This document shows, one piece after another, positions 13,291 to 13,293 of a stretch of 13,293 bases of DNA. The position numbers and the translations under genes are program-made. The notes under the pieces are model-generated. The model did no database searches. It worked only from the letters and a program-made list of their open reading frames with translations, and was not told where the DNA came from. Numbering within the stretch: position 1 is the stretch's first letter; the number at the start of each line of letters is the position of its first letter. This stretch comes from Cyanobacteria bacterium UBA8156 (lineage in GTDB: Bacteria; Cyanobacteriota; Cyanobacteriia; Pseudanabaenales; Pseudanabaenaceae): contig DMPD01000019.1 of assembly GCA_003456125.1 (NCBI GenBank), forward strand, positions 1-13,293, read 5' to 3'.

Positions 13291-13293
13291 GTT

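Overview
The window looks cyanobacterial. The HIP1 octamer GCGATCGC recurs throughout, the GC content is fairly high, and the gene set is typical: cyanophycin synthetase, a DUF2499/DUF3593 membrane pair, a gamma-carbonic anhydrase, a GUN4-domain remnant, a Uma2 (DUF820) protein, and dispersed CCCCCTT...AAGGGGG-type palindromes. The sequence shows no species.

Layout. (1) 1-532: a decayed antitoxin-like gene on the + strand, then the leader of cphA. (2) 533-3178 (+): complete cphA1. (3) 3179-3402: a convergent intergenic region holding a roughly 100-bp inverted-repeat element with strong hairpins. (4) 3403-4933 (-): apt followed 7 nt later by an OppB/DppB-type ABC permease. (5) 4934-5060: compact divergent promoters, where the -35 of apt overlaps the -10 of the opposite unit. 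(6) 5061-5626 (+): DUF2499 and DUF3593 membrane proteins overlapping by 7 nt, then a decayed possible cupin gene (5632-5813). (7) 10638 down to 5821 (-): trpE, polA and a gamma-carbonic anhydrase. trpE and polA share ATGA, and the last gap is 31 nt, so this looks like one transcription unit. (8) 10639-13293: a rundown accessory stretch. It holds an antitoxin with a frameshifted YoeB toxin between two direct repeats, a truncated GUN4-domain fragment, an 84-bp HIP1-containing tandem repeat, an intact Uma2 gene and a frameshifted TPR gene.

The housekeeping part covers nitrogen storage (CphA), adenine salvage (Apt), tryptophan synthesis (TrpE), DNA repair and replication (PolA) and probable CO2/bicarbonate chemistry (gamma-CA). 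The two small membrane proteins have no function I can state. I found no convincing new multi-gene system. The most useful second looks are Tyr756 in the PolA O-helix, the toxin-antitoxin module with a broken toxin inside direct repeats, the nested tandem repeat and the overlapping divergent promoters. No tRNA, rRNA, CRISPR array or complete transposase gene was seen.
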